In this document: positions 23,117-35,040 of the stretch, in pieces
How positions within the stretch are numbered: position 1 is the stretch's first letter
How the letters are laid out: each line of letters begins with the position of its first letter
Position numbers and translations under genes: made by a program
NCBI GenBank assembly: GCA_008828725.1
Contig: MEHQ01000700.1
Span: 62,001 to 126,000 of the forward strand
Length of the DNA: 64,000 nucleotides
Reading direction: 5' to 3'
Origin: Saccharina japonica
Lineage: Eukaryota > Sar > Phaeophyceae > Laminariales > Laminariaceae
The notes under the pieces: generated by a model
The model's database searches: none
Told to the model about the DNA's origin: nothing
The model's input: the letters and a program-made list of their open reading frames with translations, nothing else

Positions 23117-23735
23117 GGCCTCGGCCGTGTTTCACGTATGTATGTATGACACCTGGTGGTATGATGCATATGCATGTGTCACCGCTTTTCGCTCTCGTGT
23201 GTATGTTATACGATACCATACAGCCAGTTTATTTTTATTATTATTATCATCTTGACCATCCGACAATGTGCAGCATGAGCTTCAACGTTGATCACTCATA
23301 ACATTCCCGAAAGCAAACCACGGAAACCAAGGAAACCTATGCGCAAAGTCTAACATCCTTCTAAACCAGTTTATTGTGTACTTTTGATACTGTACGGTGG
23401 CAGTATTCATATTTACCAAGTAAGTGTTAGCGCAGTAGTACATACGAGTGCTCTGTATGAACCTACCTGGTGCACAATACGACGTATAGTATACCAATAC
23501 ATCTGGAAGGACATATATACGAGGATCGTTTACGAGGCACCAACCAATCAAGTTTGATCAGACTAAACGATCCTTTTTCATTTACGTCCACAGGCATAGT
23601 GGTATCATGGTGTAAACCGATTTGGGGATGGCAACGTCGTCATCGCCATACATACGGCAGACGGAGCGGCTTACAGCAGGCAGCAGTTACTACGTAAGTA
23701 CGTTCCGTTTCGAAACATACAACTATTATCACGGG

Positions 23736-23852
23736 GAGTTCTACACTGTAGTAAATAGGACCTATGATACACACAAAAGCCTATACATTTACCTATTTTT
23801 AGCAATAATATTTGGTCCTATATTTACAGTACTATGATGGTCCTCTCCGTAA
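23736..23852 (-). mobile_element. MITE-B, second diverged copy
   Basis: Carries GTAGTAAATAGGACC on the left and GGTCCT...ACTATGATGGTCCTCTCCGTAA on the right, as in the intact copy at 35 kb. The left terminus is poorly preserved. Confidence 0.55.
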
Positions 23853-24862
23853 TATATCTGATATATACAACAAGAAGTACAAACACCAGTGTAAACTCCT
23901 TAATCCCTATTGTCCTGCTGACCCGGGTAGTATCCAGGGGAGTCACTGAACCATATCCTTAACGAGGAATAAACACATAACACGCGCGAACGGCTTATTA
24001 TAAAATCGAGTAGTAACTACCAGGCTCCTAGTACATCACGAAACCTACACCAATACCATAAATAACACATAGAACAAAAATTCTACTTAGCTCGCCAAGT
24101 TGGGTATCTACTATTCAATCGGTTGAACTCACAGCTGGCGTAATTATAATAATTTTATATACTTTAAAAATGAGCATTTCATCGTACTCAATGGTTTTTT
24201 GAAATATGTATTTACGGAAAGCACCCCTGGGTTTTGCCCCGAAATGATAAATAACCCTCCGTGTTTTGTGGACCGGTCCTGTCAGTTCCGTGAAATTTCA
24301 GATTTTGCCTGAGAGAAGAAAGCTGAGTTGTTCTACTGTAATCTATTGTCGAGCATATATTGAACGTGCTCAGGCGGTAAGTGTCAGTTAAGCACCTTCT
24401 TTGCGTGCGTTGATGTTCACCGTTATTTATGTCCAGGTACACCGCACGGTACACTGTAGTATTGGGTGTTATGACAGATGTTGCTACTGCTGGAGTCTTT
24501 GTCGTACACCACCTCATGTTGGTGAGGTTCCTTGTCGGAATCGTCAATTTTTAAGGTTATAGCTAACGCAACGCGGAGGGTACACCATGCTCGGTTACGA
24601 AACTTGCTCATTAGGTAAGACACTGGATTCTCCCCCTGGGCAAATCACGATGTTCTGGGCGTCCGTTGTGGTTATTACAGTAGGTACCTGGCATGGCGAA
24701 AGAGGGCACTCTAATTGCAGGGGACCAGGTTTTGTTTCAGCATGCTGGTCTACTACGCGCCTTAGATATAGGGTACCTCCCAACTTGCGTAGCACACTTG
24801 CAGTATGGGCACACAATCCATACGTACGACGTACCTCCTCGAAAATGTTCAGCATACTTTAC
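23853..24862. other. Unresolved stretch with a possible exon
   Basis: A minus-strand frame at 24423-24610 has protein-like composition (KIDDSDKEPHQHEVVYDKDS) but no clear acceptor. No other gene is visible. Confidence 0.25.
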
Positions 24863-24912
24863 AATATACGAGCGGTACGGCCACGGCTCCGCCCGTGGCG
24901 GATAGCCCTGTG
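24863..24912 (+). repeat. Dispersed hairpin element, copy 1
   Basis: AATATACGAGCGGTACGGCC is followed by a stem-loop (GCCACGG, loop CTCCGC, CCGTGGC) and then a TAG-containing tail. The same 45-50 bases recur at 29543-29592. Both copies lie upstream of a large tandem array, at different distances. Confidence 0.65.
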
Positions 24913-24989
24913 TAGTAGCATGTACGTAGTACCTGGTATGCTGGCGTAGTACTCGTAGGTATGCTGTGATGTACCACTCTGAACAAAAA

Positions 24990-26900
24990 CCTGTGAGGAC
25001 CATCATGCGGGCCGGTATCGACCCGAGGCATGTCCGTTTGTGCTCCCGGGCTGTAGAGTTGTAGATGTATGGTGAAAGACATATGATTCGGGGATCGGGC
25101 CATATCACCCCCGGGTGCGACGGGACCTCGACCATGAGCCCCGGCCTAATCAGGAATCAACCAGTGGGGTTGGGTTTCCACACCTTGCGGGGAGGTATCA
25201 ATCCGGGGGATGACTGTTTTCATCCCCCTTGGTGTTCAGGTCGTAGATGTATGGAAGGATGTCTGATCAGGGGACGGAACATTATCGTCCTCGGGTGCGG
25301 CGGGACTTCGACGTCGTCCCGAGAGACAATTCTTCATGCGCGCTGGCTCCAGGAGCCCCAGCTAACCAGCAATCAGCCCGTGCGGTTGGGGTTTATATAC
25401 CTTGCGGGGCGGGATCGACCCGGGGATATCCGTTTTCGTTCCCGAGTTGTTAGATTGTACTTCTATGGGAGAATCGCCGACGCGGGGGTAGAACAGTATT
25501 ATCCTGGAGTGCGGCGGGACCTCGACGTTGTTCCGAATGGCAATTCTAGCTCGCGCGCTAGCTTCATGAGTCCCACCTGAATTAGCAAACCGCCCGTGGG
25601 GTTGGAGCTTCCACACCTTACGGGGCGCTATCGACACGGATAGGCTCATTTTCGCCCCCGAGGTGATGGAGTTGTCCTTGTATGAAAATATTTCTGAACC
25701 GAGGATGGAACACTATCATCTCCGGGTGCGGCGGGACCTTGATATTGTCCCGGGAGGAAATTAACCCGCTGGTTCTGTGAGCCCCAGCCAACCATGAATC
25801 AGCCAGAGGAGATTGGGGTTTCCACACATTGATGGGCGGTATCGACCGGGGGCATGTCTGTCCCGCTCCCCCGGTTGTTGGAGTTGAAGATGTATGGAAG
25901 GGTGTTTGATTCGGGGATGAACAATTATCGTCATTGGATGGGGCGGGACCTCGACGTTATCCCGGGGAGAATTCACGCAGCTCGCTGGCTCTATGAGCCT
26001 CAGTAAACCATGATTCAGCCAGTGGGGTTGGGGTTTTCACACCTTGCTACTTTGCGGGGCGGTGTCGACCCGGGGAATGTCTGATTTCGCCCCCGGATTG
26101 TGGGAGTTGTATGTGTAGGAAATAATTTAAATTTATGATCCGGGAGTAAACTCTTTCGTCCCCAGATGCCGATGGCCCCATGATCTATAGCCAATTAGTG
26201 ATCAGCCGATGTGGGTGGGGTTTCCACACCTTGAGGGGCGGTATCGATGCGGGGGGTGTCCGTTTTCGTCCCCATATTGTTGAAGTTTTAGAGGTATGGA
26301 CGGATTTTGGATCCGGGGACGAGACCCTTTTGTAAGTACCGCTGGCTCCATGCGCCTTACCCAACCAGTAATCAGCCAATGGGGGTGGGGTTTCTATATC
26401 GTGCAGGGTGGTATTGACCCGGGGGATGCACGTTTTCGCCACCGGGTTGTTGGGGTCGTAGATTTATGGACGAATTTCTGACCCTTGGGTGGGACCTTGT
26501 CGTTCCCGGGTGCCGTTGGCTCCGTGATGAGCCTCAGCCAATCAGTGACCACCCAATGGGGGGAGGGGTTCCACACCTTGCGCGGCAGTAATAACCCGGG
26601 GGGTGTTTGTTTTCGTCCCTGGGTTGATGGAGTTGTAGATGTATTGAAGGATTTCTGATATGTAGATGGGACCCTGTCGTCCCCGGGCGCCGCTGGCTCT
26701 GTGATGAGCCTCAGCCAATCAGTGACCGGCCGTTGGGGGTGGTGTTTTCACACCGTGCGACGCGGTCTCGACCCGGAGGATCGCTGTTTTTGTTTCCGGG
26801 TGGTCAATCTGTAGAGACATGGAGGGGTTTATGATCAAGGGATGGGACCAAATCCTCCCCGAGTGTAGAGGAGCCTCGGTGGCGCTATTCGGCACCAATC
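24990..26900 (+). repeat. Tandem array 1, about nine units
   Basis: Units are recognised by TTCCACACCTTGCGGGG, GGTATCGACCCGGGGG, GTTTTCG(T/C)CCCCGG, GTAGATGTATGGAAGG, CGGCGGGACCTCG and CCAATCAGTGA. Spacing falls from about 218 bp in the first units to 169-187 bp in the last ones through internal deletions. Units are 70-85% alike by eye. Unit length is not a multiple of three, so the long frames across it are not genes. It is homologous throughout to the array at 30185-32075. Confidence 0.9.
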
Positions 26901-27520
26901 TGCTAGAAAGAGTCAGCAATCACAGCTGCCAGAATGTTATAATTCAAAAATGTAAATCAGCAGCAACGCTGGCTAGTTAGCTGTTAGAACTGCCTCCGGA
27001 CTGTGCCACGGCTCTGCGCGGTTTAAGACCTGTTGTTGTCGTTCACTGCTGCTGCTGCATCTGCTACTGCTGCTGCTGCATCTGCTACTGCTGCTGCTGC
27101 TGTTGCTGCTGCCTTCGCTGCGCTGCTGCGGTTTTGTGTCATTTATATGGTCAGCTGGTGATGGTAGATGCAGAGTGGTGGTGTAATTCCGCCGCACTTG
27201 CACTGTTGCAATCAGCAAAGGGCTGGCTGTTTCTTAATCTGAAGTGCAATAAGCCAGAAGCAAAGTTGGCTCCATGCCTCAATCAATCAATAAGATGACT
27301 GTTTCACACAGTACTCTGAACTGCAATAATGCCTCACCCCTTGAGGACCGCCTCGGGGACCGGCTCAAGTTCATTGGATACTCAGAGCGACGGCCACGAC
27401 TCGGCGCGAGACCTTGTGTTCCGCTGGTGGTGGCACTCAGCCTCCCTACTGGTGGGGCAAGGCGGAGCTGAACGACTCTGGATCACACTGCCCTTTTTCA
27501 GACAGACATAATTACAGTAC
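26901..27520 (+). mobile_element. 3' tail of the tandem-array element, copy 1
   Basis: After the array come the words CGCTGGCTAG, GTGCCACGGC and, at the end, CGACGGCCACGACTCGGCGCG and GCGGAGCTGAACGACTCTGGATC. These match the tail after array 2. Together array and tail form a composite element of about 2.5 kb. An extra CTG-rich stretch (27049-27124) interrupts this copy. Confidence 0.6.
27049..27124 (+). repeat. CTG trinucleotide repeat
   Basis: Imperfect CTG repeat with CAT and TAC interruptions, about 75 bases. No reading frame around it looks coding. Confidence 0.85.
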
Positions 27521-28422
27521 AGCATATCATCATACAGATTGTTTGCTTTTTTTTTGCCAAAGTGGCACTAGAGCTGCGGGAAATTCAACGTCTGTTCCTG
27601 GCACGTACGTTTCCGTAGCACAGATGCATCGACGGTATCGGCAAGGGACCCACCTGCTGTCCCTGTCTAAGACGGCGTGCGGTTTCATTTTGGTTGCTCC
27701 CTAGAGACATCACTTCGATCTTGATGTTGACTCTTCGTGGATGTCGTGTCCCGTTTTTCGCAAAACAAACACAACATGACTTAGCTCAAGTTATACTCAA
27801 TTCTTTATTTCATCTACTGTACCTTGACCCCTGTACATCGTTGGTAAACACTAGATTCTACCAGTCTGACCCTGAATATAGGCTCGTTTTGGCATGGCGC
27901 AGTAGTTGTGAGGAAATACTATTAATACGATATTAAGGTAATGACCGCAGTTCGATCCCCAGCATCGTCACAATCTCCCCTTTTTGGGCACATTTGTTTT
28001 GTTCATTTTTGTTTTTTGTTTGCTTTGTGTATGTCGACCCAACGAAGTAGCTCTCGGACCAGATATTTTTGTTTCTGCCGGATGGGAGCAATTATGTATG
28101 ATAATGCTTGCAACGAGCAGTTCTTTATATAGCTAAAAGTACAAAAACTACGACAGTACAATGAAAAAAACTCGATGTTTCGGCTTAGGAGAGCGCAGTA
28201 ATTATAACAACAAATTCCTTAAACAAATTGCGCGAAATCCCAGGTATGAGGGGGGGGGGTGATGTCTAACCATCCCCGGGTCGACTAATGGATAGTTTGA
28301 ACCCTCTAGCTTACTACATGGTGTTACAAATGTCAACGCTTCTGAAGTTCCCCATTACAGTACCCCATGGCCTCTATTTTGGAAACGAGCTTGTATTCCA
28401 GGTCAGACGTGACGATTTATTA
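27521..28422. other. Gene-free stretch with a tRNA-like A/B box
   Basis: At 27890-27960 TGGCGCAGTAGTTG and GCAGTTCGATCCCC are spaced like the A and B boxes of a tRNA promoter and are followed by a T-run. The acceptor and T stems do not pair, so this is at best a tRNA-derived SINE relic. No gene is visible. Confidence 0.3.
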
Positions 28423-28606
28423 TACAGTACCGTACAGGACATCTATTAAGAAACACGCTAATAAGAAAGTCACGCTGATATTTAGAGAAGAATAATAAAT
28501 GCAGTGCTCGTTATCTTGAAATCAGTGTAGAAAGCACCCCCCCCCTTAAATAAGAAATCCTGCCTGGGCCAGATTTCCTGTTTCTTATTAGGTGTCCTGT
28601 ACTGTA
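28423..28606 (+). mobile_element. MITE-C
   Basis: An element of about 184 bp. The left end TACAGTACCGTACAGGACAT continues to CTATTAAGAAACA; the right end in reverse complement reads TACAGTACAGGACACCTAATAAGAAACA. The interior has a C-run and no coding frame. Flanking TA dinucleotides may be a target duplication. Confidence 0.7.
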
Positions 28607-29120
28607 GTATGGGTTATATAAAAAATAGGTCTACTGTAGTATCGTACGCTTATGAGAATAGGCAATACAACGTACAGTAGTTCTCCTACGGACCAGTGCC
28701 GTTGTTGTCCTGTCATATCAGATACATACACAGCTATATAATTCTACCAGACGCTGCTCGCTATGCGTACGAGTACACAATGCACTCTGACCGGCTGCTA
28801 TGTACAGCTGTACCAGATTTAAACGTGATGCCGAAAAGCTCATATGACTACTACGAGATGAGTACTGACTACGTGCAGATGACGTACTGTTGTACGAGCT
28901 TGATGCACCACAGAGCCAATTCTTACTGCTGAGCACTTTCGTTTCGATATGCAAATATAGAAATACTTCCCCCTCCCTTGCAAATTCAAGGACCCCAACA
29001 CCTCCCAAAAATCATACCGAACAAGCTATGCGTTGGTCGGGAACAGGTATGGGCATTACCACTGGAGCTATGCCGTGTTCAGTAAAGAGTAAATACTGTT
29101 ATGATGTTATTGTACAGGAA

Positions 29121-29495
29121 CTACAGTAGTAGTATGACTGCTGTAAAAAATACGACATTTGTTTTTTGCAGAAGGCTCAAGGGCTCTTTGTATTTTAGAC
29201 CGAAGGGGGTATTTAACCAGCAGCCGGGATACGTTTCTACGCGTGTATCATATATCATCAACTTCAAGCAGAGCTCGCAACACACGACAACGGCCAGCAG
29301 CCCAGGGTGCTTCTGCATGTCCGTTGCTGTAAGCGTCATTAGCCCTTCGTCGTTTTCCCTTTCAAATAGCCCCAGAACGACTACATTATCGGTTTGATTC
29401 ATGCTACGGCAGGGGAGGTACATGGACTCATACCGAGCTCCACCCCTCGCCCAATTCCGCGAAAACAAAATGTGCCACCCGGCGACCATTCCCAT
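29121..29495 (-). CDS. Orphan reading frame, hypothetical protein
   Basis: An ATG at 29495 opens 124 codons on the minus strand. From an inner ATG (29420) the sequence is protein-like (MNQTDNVVVLGLFEREND, then MTLTATDMQKHPGLLAVVV). A basic/aromatic section and a hydrophobic end (VVFFTAVILLL) follow. A pyrimidine-rich acceptor-like TTTTTTACAG lies inside the last 20 codons, so the true end may differ. No homolog recognised and no neighbours to judge by. Confidence 0.3.
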   Translation of the reverse strand: MGMVAGWHILFSRNWARGGARYESMYLPCRSMNQTDNVVVLGLFERENDEGLMTLTATDMQKHPGLLAVVVCCELCLKLMIYDTRVETYPGCWLNTPFGLKYKEPLSLLQKTNVVFFTAVILLL

Positions 29496-29542
29496 TTTCT
29501 AGACAACACACGAACACAAACACAATACAAACAAGGCTTCAA

Positions 29543-29592
29543 ATATACTAGCGGTACGGCCACGGCTCCGCCCGTGGCGCTAGGCCTGTATT
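29543..29592 (+). repeat. Dispersed hairpin element, copy 2
   Basis: AATATACTAGCGGTACGGCC, the same GCCACGG/CCGTGGC stem-loop, and GCTAGGCCTGT after it. In this copy CTAGCG before and CGCTAG after the hairpin extend the dyad. It abuts the MITE-A copy at 29594. Confidence 0.65.
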
Positions 29593-29593
29593 T

Positions 29594-29845
29594 GAGTAAT
29601 CCCACGGTAGGGGTACCACTTTTAGGCTCAACAGTTTCTGACCGGTTGTGCTCCTCACGTGAGTAACCACCGGAAACTATTATTTTTCAGTGGTATACCA
29701 GGTATTTGTTATTGGACTACCGCATTGGATTGTTTGGTCAGGTTGCGCGAACGAATCTTTCCGATGTCATGTTTCGGGTGAGATATTGAGCTCCTCATGT
29801 GAGGAGCTCAGAAAATTCAGCTGCGCCCCTACCGTGGGATGACTC
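29594..29845 (+). mobile_element. MITE-A, copy 1
   Basis: An element of 252 bp with inverted ends GAGTAATCCCACGGTAGGGG and CCCCTACCGTGGGATGACTC (19 of 20 pair). ATTT stands on both sides, a possible 4-bp target duplication. A perfect internal palindrome (GAGCTCCTCA-TG-TGAGGAGCTC) lies near the right end. No coding capacity. Confidence 0.85.
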
Positions 29846-30184
29846 ATTTCCAATATTAAGTAGTACCAGGTATGTAATACCTGTTACAGCAGTAATCGTA
29901 TGGTGTGATGGACTGGTTCTACGGTTGGGGGGGTAACCTGATTTTCACTGCCACGTTTATTCCACTTAGGCGAGTGGCTCTGTACCTCCCTCAAAACAGG
30001 ACGAAGGAATATGTTGTTGTCGCAGAGCAGCAAGCATACCATGGTGGTGCTCATGCCGATAACGCAAATCGTTAGGAATTAAAAAACCGCGAAGAAATAT
30101 GGTGATCATTTGGCGGAGTGGCTCTCATCCGCTGAAAATAATAGACATAAAAGCGACCCCCCTGCCGTAGCACCAGCCGATGTA

Positions 30185-32075
30185 CAACTCTGACAGGAAA
30201 TGTAAAAGCCATCGTGCGGGTCGGTATCGACCCGGAAGAGATCCGTTTTCGCCCCCGGGTTTTTGTAGTTTTAGACGTATGGAAGGAGTTCTGATCCGAG
30301 TATAAAACACTATCGTCCCCGGTTGTGGTCGGACCTCGCTGTTGTCCCGAGGGGCAACCCCAGCCACGCGCTGGCTTCGTACGTCCTAGCCAATGAGCAA
30401 TCAGCCTTTGGGGGTAGGGTGTCCACACCTTGCGAGGCGGTATCGACCCGGGGGAACTCTGTTTTCGTCCCCAGATTGTTGGAGGTGTAGATTTATGGAA
30501 GATTTCTGATCCGGGGATGGGGCATTATCATCTCCGGGTGCGGCGGGACCTCGGTATTGCCCCGAGAGGCAAACGTCGCCGCGCACTGGCTCCATTAGCT
30601 CCAGCCCAATCAGCAATCAGCCTATGGGGGTGGGGTTTCCACACCTTGGGAGGCAGTATCGACCCAGGGGAACTCTGTTTTCGTCCCCTGATTGCTGGAG
30701 TCGTAGATGTATGAAATATTTTCTGATCCGGGGACACTATCATCCCCGGGTGCGGAAGGACCTCGCTGCTGTCCCGAGGGGCAACTCCAGCCACGCGCTG
30801 GCTCCATAAGCCCAAGCCAATCAGAATTCGGCTGATGGCGGTGGAGTTTCCACACCTTGCGAGGCGGTATCGACCCAGGGGAAGTCGGTTTTCGTCATCG
30901 GATTGCTGGAGTTGTAGGTGTATGGAAGGATTTCTGATCCGCGGATGGGACACTATCATCCCCGGGTGCGGCGGGACCTTGGCGTTGTCCCGAGGGGCAA
31001 CTCCAGTCACGCGCTGGCTTCATAAGCCCCAGCCATTGAGCAATCATCCTATGGGGGTGGGGTTTCCACACCTTGCGAGGCGGTATCGACCCGGGGGAAC
31101 TCTGTTTTCGTCCCCGGATTGTTGTAGGTGTAGACGTATGGAAGATTTTCTGATACGGGGATGGGACACTATCATCCCCGGGTGCGGTTGGACCTCGGTA
31201 TTGCCCCGAGGGGCAACCCCCGCCGCTCGCTGGCTTCATGAGCTCGAGCCCAATCAGCAATCAGCCTATGGGGGTGGGTTTTCCACACCTTGCGAGGCGG
31301 TATCGACCCGGGGGAACTCTGTTTTCGTCCCATGATTGTTGTAGGTGTAGACGTATGGAAGAATTTATGATACGGGGATGGGACACTATCATCCCCGGGT
31401 GCGGTGGGACCTCGGTATTGCCCCGAGGGGCAACCCCCGCCGCTCGCTGGCTTCATGAGCTCGAGTCCAATCAGCAATCAGCCTATGGGGGTGGGGTTTC
31501 CACACCTTGCGAGGCGGTATCGACCCGGGGGAACGCTGTTTTCGTCCCCGGATTGTTGTAGGTGTAGACGTATGGAAGAATTTCTGATACGGGGATGGGA
31601 CACTATCATCGCCGGGTGCGGTGGGACCTCGGTATTGCCCCGAGGGGCAACCCCCGCCGCTCGCTGGCTTCATGAGCTCGAGCCCAATCAGCAATCAGCC
31701 TATGGGGGTGGGTTTTCCACAACTTTCGAGGCGGTATCGACCCAAAGGAACTCTGTTTTCGTCCTCGAATTTCTGGAGTTGTAGATGTATGGGAGGATTT
31801 CTGATCCGGGGATGGGACACTATCATTCCCGGGTGCGGCGGGACCCCGGCGTTATGTCGAGGGGCATCTCTCCGCTGGCTCCATGAGCCTCAAACAATCA
31901 GATATTAGCCGATGTGGGTGGGGTTTCCACATCGTGCGGGGCGATGTCGACACGGGGCATTGCCTTTTGGTCCCCGGTTGGTCGGCGTTGTAATGATAAG
32001 GAGGGGCTCACGATCCGGGGAGGGTACCCTATCTTACCTGAAGTGTGGTGGAACCTTGATGGTTCTATTCAGCAC
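30185..32075 (+). repeat. Tandem array 2, about nine units
   Basis: Units of 211-218 bp, more regular and more alike than in array 1. The three at 31.1-31.7 kb are about 97% identical, which indicates recent amplification or homogenisation. Landmarks are GGTATCGACCCGGGGGAAC, GTTTTCGTCCCCGGATTG, GGTGCGGTGGGACCTCGG and CAATCAGCAATCAGCC. The first and last units are diverged. The period is not a multiple of three. Confidence 0.92.
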
Positions 32076-32645
32076 CAATTTTCTAGAAATATCCAGTGGC
32101 CTCTGACATGGGTTCGGTCAGCCAAGCAGCTGCCGTTTTGGTAAATCGAAATAGTTAGTCAGCAGCTAGGCTGGCTGCATGGGTGTCTAGACTTCCTGGG
32201 GGTTGTGACACGGCCACAACTGTCGGCAGCGCTCAGCACGCGACGGCCAGGACTCGGCGCGGCGTGAGATGCAATGTCTCGCTTATGGTGTCTCGCACTC
32301 TCACTACCGACGCTGTTAGGCGGGACTGAAACGCTCTGGATCGGGAGAAACGCGAGACCATGACCACAGTACTCGGAGTGAGCTGTGTTGTACCATTCTG
32401 AACGAAAATATAAGGACCATTGGTGGATACATGTAGAGTTCAATTGGTCCTTACATTGCCGTCCGATGTCACTGTTGCTGGAATTGTGGCGATGCTCAGC
32501 GCGCGACGGCCAGGACTCGGCCGGGCATGAGACCGGGCATTCCACTGGTTGTGGCACCCACCCTCCCTATCTATATGGCGCAAGGCTGGGCTGAAGCGCT
32601 CTGGACGGCGAGATCATGATTACAGACAGACAGACTAACAGCATT
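32076..32645 (+). mobile_element. 3' tail of the tandem-array element, copy 2
   Basis: Homologous to 26901-27520. The terminal motif (GCGCGACGGCCAGGACTCGGC followed by GCTCTGGA) is present twice, ending near 32370 and 32615. Between them a copy of the element's left-end motif (GTACCATTCTGAACGAAAA, compare 24970 and 30192) suggests nested or tandem insertion of a short form. It ends in ACAGACAGACAGAC. Confidence 0.6.
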
Positions 32646-34622
32646 TAATAATATAGATTTGACAGCACCTGAGTTGACCGCCGCCGTCTGCCTTTAAATA
32701 TAGGCTCCTGCCTTTGCCGCTGCAAATGTCTACAGGGCACGCGATAATGCGATGTTTGGAACTGGCGGTGGATCTGTACTTCAAGGACCGATATCCGTCG
32801 CGGCCTTAGTGTACACGACAGGCAGTCAGGAAGACATCACGAGGATAGACTTAATAAACAATATCCGAACACACAGACCCAGTTGAGGCATTGACGCATG
32901 AGGATTGTTCGTCCCCTCCCGGAACGTTCCTTTCACAAGTAATCTGCAATATGAAACGTGGGGATCTTACCAACGCAACAAGAGGGTACCGCCGTGGAAA
33001 CACGGGGCTCTGTCACGTGAATCCCGTTACAGACCAGTACCGGCCATCGAAGACAATGGCATCCTGGGAAGCGCACGCCGGCGTTTGTGGAAGCGCACAC
33101 CGACGTCTGTGCGCGGGTCGCGGTATCTTCTCTTTCGGAGAACCCACCGCGTGTATATTCTTCTGGCGAACAAGACCGTTTTTCTGGCCCAACCAAACCA
33201 CCGCGGGCAACCCAATTACAGATAGCACCGGACAAAGACATTCCGGTTAACCGCAGTTTTGAAGCCAGGCAGGCGTGTGTGATTAATCGGCGCTTCAAAG
33301 CGAAAACCGGCTGTTTTTGGGGTCTAATTAATCGATTAAAAACACCGGCTAAACCAACTACGTTACGACAGACCTGCAGGAGTGCGTAACATGTATATAT
33401 AGCAGCAGGTGACAGCGCGAACGTTGGTTGATCCAACGTCCATTATGGCTTCAAGTGCTGGCACTCGACGACATAACTGGGTAGATTTGGCTGCTGCTGT
33501 TCGTTGCTGCTGGTTTTGCGGTACTTTTCTGTGGTTTGTATGGCGCTTAGTGCGGCATACTGAAGCAACACATATTGTGCGGTATGCCAATTTAGAATGG
33601 TCATGCTTCAAAGTTTACGATACATTTGTACAGTACGTATATACAACAACACGCCGGTACAGTGTTTCATGTAAATGTTGGGTTTTTCATGGACCTTCCG
33701 GAACACATAGCTGGCGCGCTTTATTTGTATTGCGTGCAGTATAACGTACTCTTAATAAACACCGTACAGGTATGATTAACAAAATACATCACGGCCTTGG
33801 ATATCGGTTGCTGTTGTTTTTGCCTTTGCCGTCCGACAACTGATGTTTGCAAATCGCACAATTCCATGGGAATTGGCTCTGGTCCAGTACGTACTGCACA
33901 TACTGCTACACTGGCAAGAGCACTGGCACTACTGCACTCGAGAGACTGCAGGAGCCGCCATGGTTACGAGTGGGCCTACTCGTAAATAATATGCGTGCGT
34001 CGAACAATGCGGAAGTCGATACAAATACACGGTACCAAGAGACGGTAGGTAACAAAGAAAGTAACGGGAAGGGGGGGGGGGAGAGGCCGTCAGCACGGTG
34101 GTTAAGCGCTTCCACCGTTTGTGCTGGCTTGGGCTCTGTGAATCTCTCCTGCACCATCGTACACCTTGGCCCGTCTTGTTTCGTGTTTCTTTCGTCAATA
34201 TACAACCCGATTGCCTTTCAAGCACACCTGAACATCAGTGTATGTCTCAGTTCTAGTGAAGCCATATGTAGTTAAAACCTGACTCCGGCGAGGAGCGCCC
34301 AGCGGGACCCTCTGGGTGGCACCTCCGCCCCCCCCCCCCCCCCGAACAACCAGAGGGTCGGTGTCACCGAGAGAGTGCACTGTTCGGGCATAATGCACTA
34401 TTCCAATGTCCTGGCCGGAGCTACTCGAGCCCAGCACAATCATTTGGCCGAATGAAATATTTTTGAGTTGCCGTCACTACTGCTGTAGCTACAATCTCAA
34501 AAGTGTGGCTGCAACAGTAAATAATGGAGTGCAATACCAAGGTATATACATGTATACCAGGTATGTTCGAATATACTAGACACGCCAGCACTAATAGGTA
34601 GCGCTCTTTTTCTGCCACCACT
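32646..34622. other. Gene-free stretch
   Basis: Long frames on both strands at 32.9-33.7 kb have no splice signals and poor composition. A decayed A-box-like GGTGGTTAAGCGC lies at 34099 and a run of 16 C at 34328-34343. No gene is supported. Confidence 0.35.
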
Positions 34623-34623
34623 G

Positions 34624-34711
34624 TTAACCCCTTAAGAACTGGTCCCACGAATTTGGGGACATAGCACTTGGAATTAGTGTGGGACGTTTTTTTCAGTTCT
34701 GAATGGGTTAA
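34624..34711 (+). mobile_element. piggyBac-like MITE
   Basis: An element of 88 bp with TTAACCC at one end and GGGTTAA at the other. Inverted ends (TTAACCCCTTAAGAACTGGT; TTAACCCATTCAGAACTGAA in reverse complement) and a second pair (GTCCCAC/GTGGGAC) are visible. The TTAA flanks and CCC termini are those of piggyBac-superfamily elements. Confidence 0.65.
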
Positions 34712-35040
34712 TAGCGAATTTATGAAAACAACGAAACTCGCACTTGTGGCAATAAACAAGCAAGGTTTCAGTAAATAAACAGAAATGCCTGGCTTTCTAA
34801 ATTTTGGAGGCATTTTATCTTCAAGACCAGATTCGGTTAACGGGTTGAAACTAAGCCGAAAGCATCGATTACTCCGGTTATCCCTTTGTGATAATAACGA
34901 CTCTTAGTCAGGTTTCGAACACGCCACCCCGGTGCCTATCGCTTGACCAAATACAACACATCAAGGCTTGGTCAGTTTTTTTCTTCACCGTAGGTACAGT
35001 ACGTATGTTAGGCAGTCTATATATCACACACTTATTACTG

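Noticed and set aside
27890-27975. A-box and B-box pair suggesting a tRNA gene
   Set aside because: Boxes are present but stems do not pair; kept only as a possible SINE relic.
30835-31784. Long plus- and minus-strand frames (up to 166 codons) across tandem array 2
   Set aside because: They follow the repeat units, whose period is not a multiple of three, and no frame is kept from unit to unit.
32933-33436. 167-codon minus-strand frame
   Set aside because: Poor composition, no splice signals, overlaps open frames on the other strand.
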